From Candidatus Geothermarchaeota archaeon (GTDB lineage: Archaea > Thermoproteota > Nitrososphaeria > Geothermarchaeales > JDFR-13): 7,623 nucleotides of DNA. Below the pieces are notes generated by a model that was given only the letters and a program-made list of their open reading frames with translations, was not told where the DNA came from and did not search any database. The stretch covers positions 1 to 7,623 of the forward strand of contig WAMZ01000081.1 of NCBI GenBank assembly GCA_015522055.1. The letters run 5' to 3'. The translations under genes and the position numbers were made by a program. Each line of letters starts with the position of its first letter. Within the stretch, counting starts at the first letter, position 1. Positions 4,927 to 7,623 of this stretch are shown here, one piece after another.

Positions 4927-5727
4927 TTATATCAATTCCGTCAATCCCTTCTTTGCAAGAATATATATTGCTATGCTGGAGACTGTGATAACTATTACTG
5001 ACATGGCGTTGATGACTGGCATAATCCTTGGTACCTTCCCTATGACGGAGAATACCCAGACCGGCCAAGTTAGTTCATTGCCCAATGTGAAGTAGCTCAC
5101 GATAAAGTTGTCGAATGACCATGCAAAAGTAATTATGGCTGCAGATGCTATTGAGGGTGCTATTAATGGTAGGGTTATATTCTTGAATGTCGTTAATTCA
5201 TCCGCACCTAGATCCATACTCGCTTCCTCCAAGGCTGGGTCCAAACTATATATCCTGGGTGTCAATATGATTATTACGAGTGGGATACTGTACACCACGT
5301 GGGCCAACGCCGCCGTCATTAGGCTTTTCTCTATGCCTAGATACCAGAACAGTATATAGTCTGCTACACCTATGATTATCCAAGGCACTATGAATGGTAT
5401 TATAGTGTATAGGAAGTATATGTCTCTGATTCGCCCTCTCCTCCTAACTAGATAGAATGAGGGTGGGATGGCTATAGCCATGGATATACACGTTACGAAA
5501 ACCGCTATTATTAGGCTATTCCATATGGATGCCAATAGGTCCTGCCTCTGAACTATCTTAGCGAACCACTCCAGGGTAAAGCCCCTCCACTCCGGTATGA
5601 AATATGGGGTGTCGTTAACGCTGTATACATAAAGTATGGCTATTGGGAAGTATATGAAGAAGCCTATAACTATAAATGTGTATGCGGCCAGGCAATAACT
5701 TATTAACTTGTCTAATGCTTCCCCCAT
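4927..5727 (-). CDS. potC: PotC-like ABC transporter permease
   Basis: This is the second membrane subunit of a spermidine/putrescine-type ABC importer, 266 residues from the ATG at 5727. Hydrophobic segments suggest six membrane helices, the first around YCLAAYTFIVIGFFIYFPIA. The ATPase-coupling EAA loop is EEASMDLGADELTTFKNITL (about 167-186), followed by P. The segment SFDNFIVSYFTLG followed by PVINA is typical of PotC. The start is chosen from GGTGAT four bases before the ATG; a GTG at 5736 would overlap the PotB-like gene by 4 bp (GTGA) but lies within this ribosome binding site. The stop of the PotB-like gene is inside the same site, so the genes are translationally coupled. Polyamine specificity is inferred from family resemblance only. 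Related permeases carry other small substrates, and the gene symbol marks similarity. Confidence 0.88.
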   Translation of the reverse strand: MGEALDKLISYCLAAYTFIVIGFFIYFPIAILYVYSVNDTPYFIPEWRGFTLEWFAKIVQRQDLLASIWNSLIIAVFVTCISMAIAIPPSFYLVRRRGRIRDIYFLYTIIPFIVPWIIIGVADYILFWYLGIEKSLMTAALAHVVYSIPLVIIILTPRIYSLDPALEEASMDLGADELTTFKNITLPLIAPSIASAAIITFAWSFDNFIVSYFTLGNELTWPVWVFSVIGKVPRIMPVINAMSVIVITVSSIAIYILAKKGLTELI

Positions 5728-5731
5728 TCCA

Positions 5732-5737
5732 ATCACC
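5732..5737 (-). promoter_or_regulatory. Shine-Dalgarno site of the PotC-like gene, containing the PotB-like stop codon
   Basis: The minus strand reads GGTGAT, which pairs perfectly with the archaeal 16S rRNA tail, and ends four bases before the ATG at 5727. The TGA stop of the PotB-like gene (5733-5735) lies inside it. This arrangement should couple translation of the two permeases. Confidence 0.6.
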
Positions 5738-6620
5738 TTGTATATAGTGCTTCGTAACCGAATATCCTTATCATGATAGCCGATATTATGATAGAGAAAA
5801 GGAGGAGAAAGAAGCTTAGGGTGGCTCCTATGGCCAAGTTGAATTGTGATAGATACCTATCTATCAAGTTGCCAATCATAAGGCCTGTCTGACCCCCCAC
5901 GAGCGACGGTATCGCGAACTCTCCCAAGGTAGGTATAAATACGATGAATATGACGGAGAGTAGCCCCGGCTTACTCATTGGTAGGACTATAGTCCTGATT
6001 ATCTGTAGTCTAGTCGCCCCAAGATCCATGGCCGCCTCATAGATTTCACGGGGTATTCCCCGTAGATTTAGATAGAATGGGACGACGACATAGGGTAGAT
6101 ACTCGTGTATTATGACGATGACCACGGCAAACCAGCTATAGAAAAATATGGTTAGTGGTTTCTCAACTATACCAAGTGATATTAGGAGCATGTTTAGTAA
6201 CCCATTCTCACCTAGTATTACCCGCCATGCATAGATCCTAATCAGATAATTGACCTCAACTGGAATAATCATATACAGCAATAATTTATCACCTATAGCT
6301 GGGGCTATCCTGGCTAGATAATATGCTATTGGGTATGCCACGACTATCAATAAAATAGTCGCCACCGATACTATAACAAATGTGTTCCATAGAACCCTAT
6401 AATAAGTAGGCTCCAGGAATACCTTAACATAATTCTCGAGTGTGAATTCCCATGTAACAATATATTTCCTTGGTCTGGTGAGGCTTATTGCGAATAGAAT
6501 GGCGATCGGTAAATAAAATAATAGTAGTAGATATGCTAGACTGGGGAGGTTTCCAGCAAGATATTTTATAATGTACTTAAACCGTCTAAACACCCCCTCA
6601 GGTTCTAGGCTGTTACTCAA
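5733..6620 (-). CDS. potB: PotB-like ABC transporter permease
   Basis: This is the first membrane subunit of the importer, with 295 residues. Six hydrophobic segments are visible, the first around LAYLLLLFYLPIAILFAISL. Several segments are hallmarks of PotB: NYLIRIYAWRVILGENGLLN (124-143), the EAA loop EIYEAAMDLGATRLQIIRTI (192-211) followed by VLP, and FIPTLGEFAIPSLVGG (228-243) followed by MIGNLI (248-253). The start is TTG at 6620, overlapping the TGA of the ATPase gene by 3 bases (TTGA), with GGGGTGA ten bases upstream. A GTG at 6593 (codon 10) is the alternative. The protein would pair with the PotC-like permease to form the transmembrane pore and contact the ATPase through its EAA loop. 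Confidence 0.9.
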   Translation of the reverse strand: MSNSLEPEGVFRRFKYIIKYLAGNLPSLAYLLLLFYLPIAILFAISLTRPRKYIVTWEFTLENYVKVFLEPTYYRVLWNTFVIVSVATILLIVVAYPIAYYLARIAPAIGDKLLLYMIIPVEVNYLIRIYAWRVILGENGLLNMLLISLGIVEKPLTIFFYSWFAVVIVIIHEYLPYVVVPFYLNLRGIPREIYEAAMDLGATRLQIIRTIVLPMSKPGLLSVIFIVFIPTLGEFAIPSLVGGQTGLMIGNLIDRYLSQFNLAIGATLSFFLLLFSIIISAIMIRIFGYEALYTR

Positions 6621-7623
6621 TCCTTTATCGTCACCCCTTTATCATATTCCCATGAGATGTAAACCTTGTCGCCTACATCATACTCCGCATCCTTACTCAA
6701 GAGGGTTGCCTTGATAACCTCCCCATTCCCCAACTTCACATAGTATGTTACATATGACCCCTTGAATATCTCATCGATTATCAAGCCCCTCAGAATATTG
6801 AAGCCTCCCTCCCTGTGTATGGGTGTATCCGATACATATATGTATTCAGGTCTGAGACTCACATATACTTCATCACCTATGGATACTCCCTTGATTACCG
6901 GGGCATCTATCGATACACCCCCCCAATCCACCTTGATAATATTTTTCGACAGAGATACCACCCTACCCACTATCAGATTCGTCTCGCCGATGAATTCCGC
7001 CACAAACTTGGTGGCCGGCTTCTCATATAAATCCCATTTATCACCTATCTGCTCTATAGCTCCATTATTCATGATGCCTATCCTATCTGCTAGGGTTAGA
7101 GCCTCCTCCTGATCATGGGTCACAAATATCCATGTATTCCCAACCTCTTCATGGAGGCGTTTCAACTCGACGTGGAGCTCCTTCCTCAGCTTAAGGTCCA
7201 ATGCACCCAGTGGCTCGTCCAGTAACAGTACCTTAGGATGTAGGACTAGGGATCTAGCAATAGCCACTCTCTGCATCTGGCCTCCTGATAGTTTTGTGAC
7301 CCTCCTGTCCTTAAGCTCCTTTATTCTAACAAGTTCTAGCACTTCATCAACTCTTTTCTCTATCTCACTCCGGGGGAGGCCCCTGATCTTGAGGCCGTAG
7401 GCCACGTTATCAAATACTGTCATATTGGGGAAGAGTGCTAATGATTGGAATACCATGCTAGTATCCCTTTTATATGGTGGGAGGTCTGTAATATCAACTC
7501 CCTCCATATAGACCCTTCCCTTAGTCGGATACTCCAATCCAGCGACTATCCTCAATAGAGTCGATTTACCACTACCACTTGGCCCAAGTAGTACCAGCAG
7601 CTCACCCTTATATACCTCTAGAT
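6617..7623 (-). CDS. potA: PotA-like ABC transporter ATP-binding protein (N-terminus outside the window)
   Basis: This is the ATPase subunit of a spermidine/putrescine-type importer, on the cytoplasmic face. The frame stays open to the right edge, giving 334 visible residues, so the start lies beyond 7623. A TTG at 7555 that could be taken for a start is an internal leucine. Upstream of it the frame encodes the Walker A loop GPSGSGKST (7559-7585). The Q-loop is VFQSLALFP, the signature LSGGQ is at 7277-7291, Walker B LLLDEP is at about 7211-7231, and the switch histidine in VTHDQ is at 7115-7117. After the ATPase domain comes the PotA-like FVAEFIGETNLIVG, then a TOBE-type C-terminal regulatory domain including VSLRPEYIYV and GSYVTYYVKLGNGEVI. 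All catalytic motifs are intact. Roughly 30 N-terminal residues appear to be missing, judged from usual family length. The TOBE domain often serves in substrate sensing or regulation. Confidence 0.92.
   Translation of the reverse strand, partial: LEVYKGELLVLLGPSGSGKSTLLRIVAGLEYPTKGRVYMEGVDITDLPPYKRDTSMVFQSLALFPNMTVFDNVAYGLKIRGLPRSEIEKRVDEVLELVRIKELKDRRVTKLSGGQMQRVAIARSLVLHPKVLLLDEPLGALDLKLRKELHVELKRLHEEVGNTWIFVTHDQEEALTLADRIGIMNNGAIEQIGDKWDLYEKPATKFVAEFIGETNLIVGRVVSLSKNIIKVDWGGVSIDAPVIKGVSIGDEVYVSLRPEYIYVSDTPIHREGGFNILRGLIIDEIFKGSYVTYYVKLGNGEVIKATLLSKDAEYDVGDKVYISWEYDKGVTIKD

Noticed and set aside
7553..7555. TTG as the start of the ABC ATPase gene
   Set aside because: The frame stays open upstream and encodes an intact Walker A loop (7559-7585), so this codon is an internal leucine and the gene runs off the right edge.
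1..7623. tRNA, rRNA, CRISPR array, transposase or long direct repeats
   Set aside because: Reading both strands by eye showed no such structure; the sequence is almost fully occupied by protein-coding genes.

Overview
The window looks like chromosomal DNA from a thermophilic crenarchaeon (Thermoproteota). The signs are: arginine codons that are mostly AGG/AGA and many ATA isoleucine codons; AT-rich TATA-like elements at leaderless distance from some starts and GGTGAT-type Shine-Dalgarno sites at others; frequent possible GTG/TTG starts; and a small protein (4522-4851) that I recall as a crenarchaeal family. By eye the GC content is in the low-to-mid 40% range. I cannot name the genus.

Layout. 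The far left edge (1-58) holds what may be the last codons of a plus-strand gene. It converges on a GNAT acetyltransferase (63-869, minus). Next come a crotonase-fold enoyl-CoA hydratase/isomerase (950-1690, minus) and a thioredoxin-reductase-like flavoprotein (1749-2762, minus). A 120-bp divergent promoter region follows, with a perfect 14-bp palindrome. Then comes a radical SAM protein with a CX4CX2C cluster motif (2883-4082, plus), converging on a small CXXC thioredoxin-fold protein (4096-4461, minus) and a small conserved protein of unknown function (4522-4851, minus). The right third (4927-7623, minus) is a PotABC-type ABC importer operon transcribed leftward: ATPase (cut by the right edge), PotB-like permease, PotC-like permease. 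No substrate-binding protein is visible.

How the genes fit together. Only the three transporter genes clearly form an operon, because their stops overlap the next start or ribosome binding site. The other genes are spaced with room for their own promoters. The most suggestive grouping is redox-related: the flavoprotein keeps the CXXC of thioredoxin reductase but lacks the usual NADPH-recognition motif, and a non-standard thioredoxin-like protein and a radical SAM enzyme lie within 2.4 kb. This may be a thiol-redox neighbourhood, but only proximity supports that. I found no RNA gene, mobile element, CRISPR array or long repeat, and no stretch over 300 bp lacks a gene. Nothing here is clearly a new multi-gene system; the best leads are the two redox proteins, the radical SAM subfamily and the two small inverted repeats upstream of metabolic genes.
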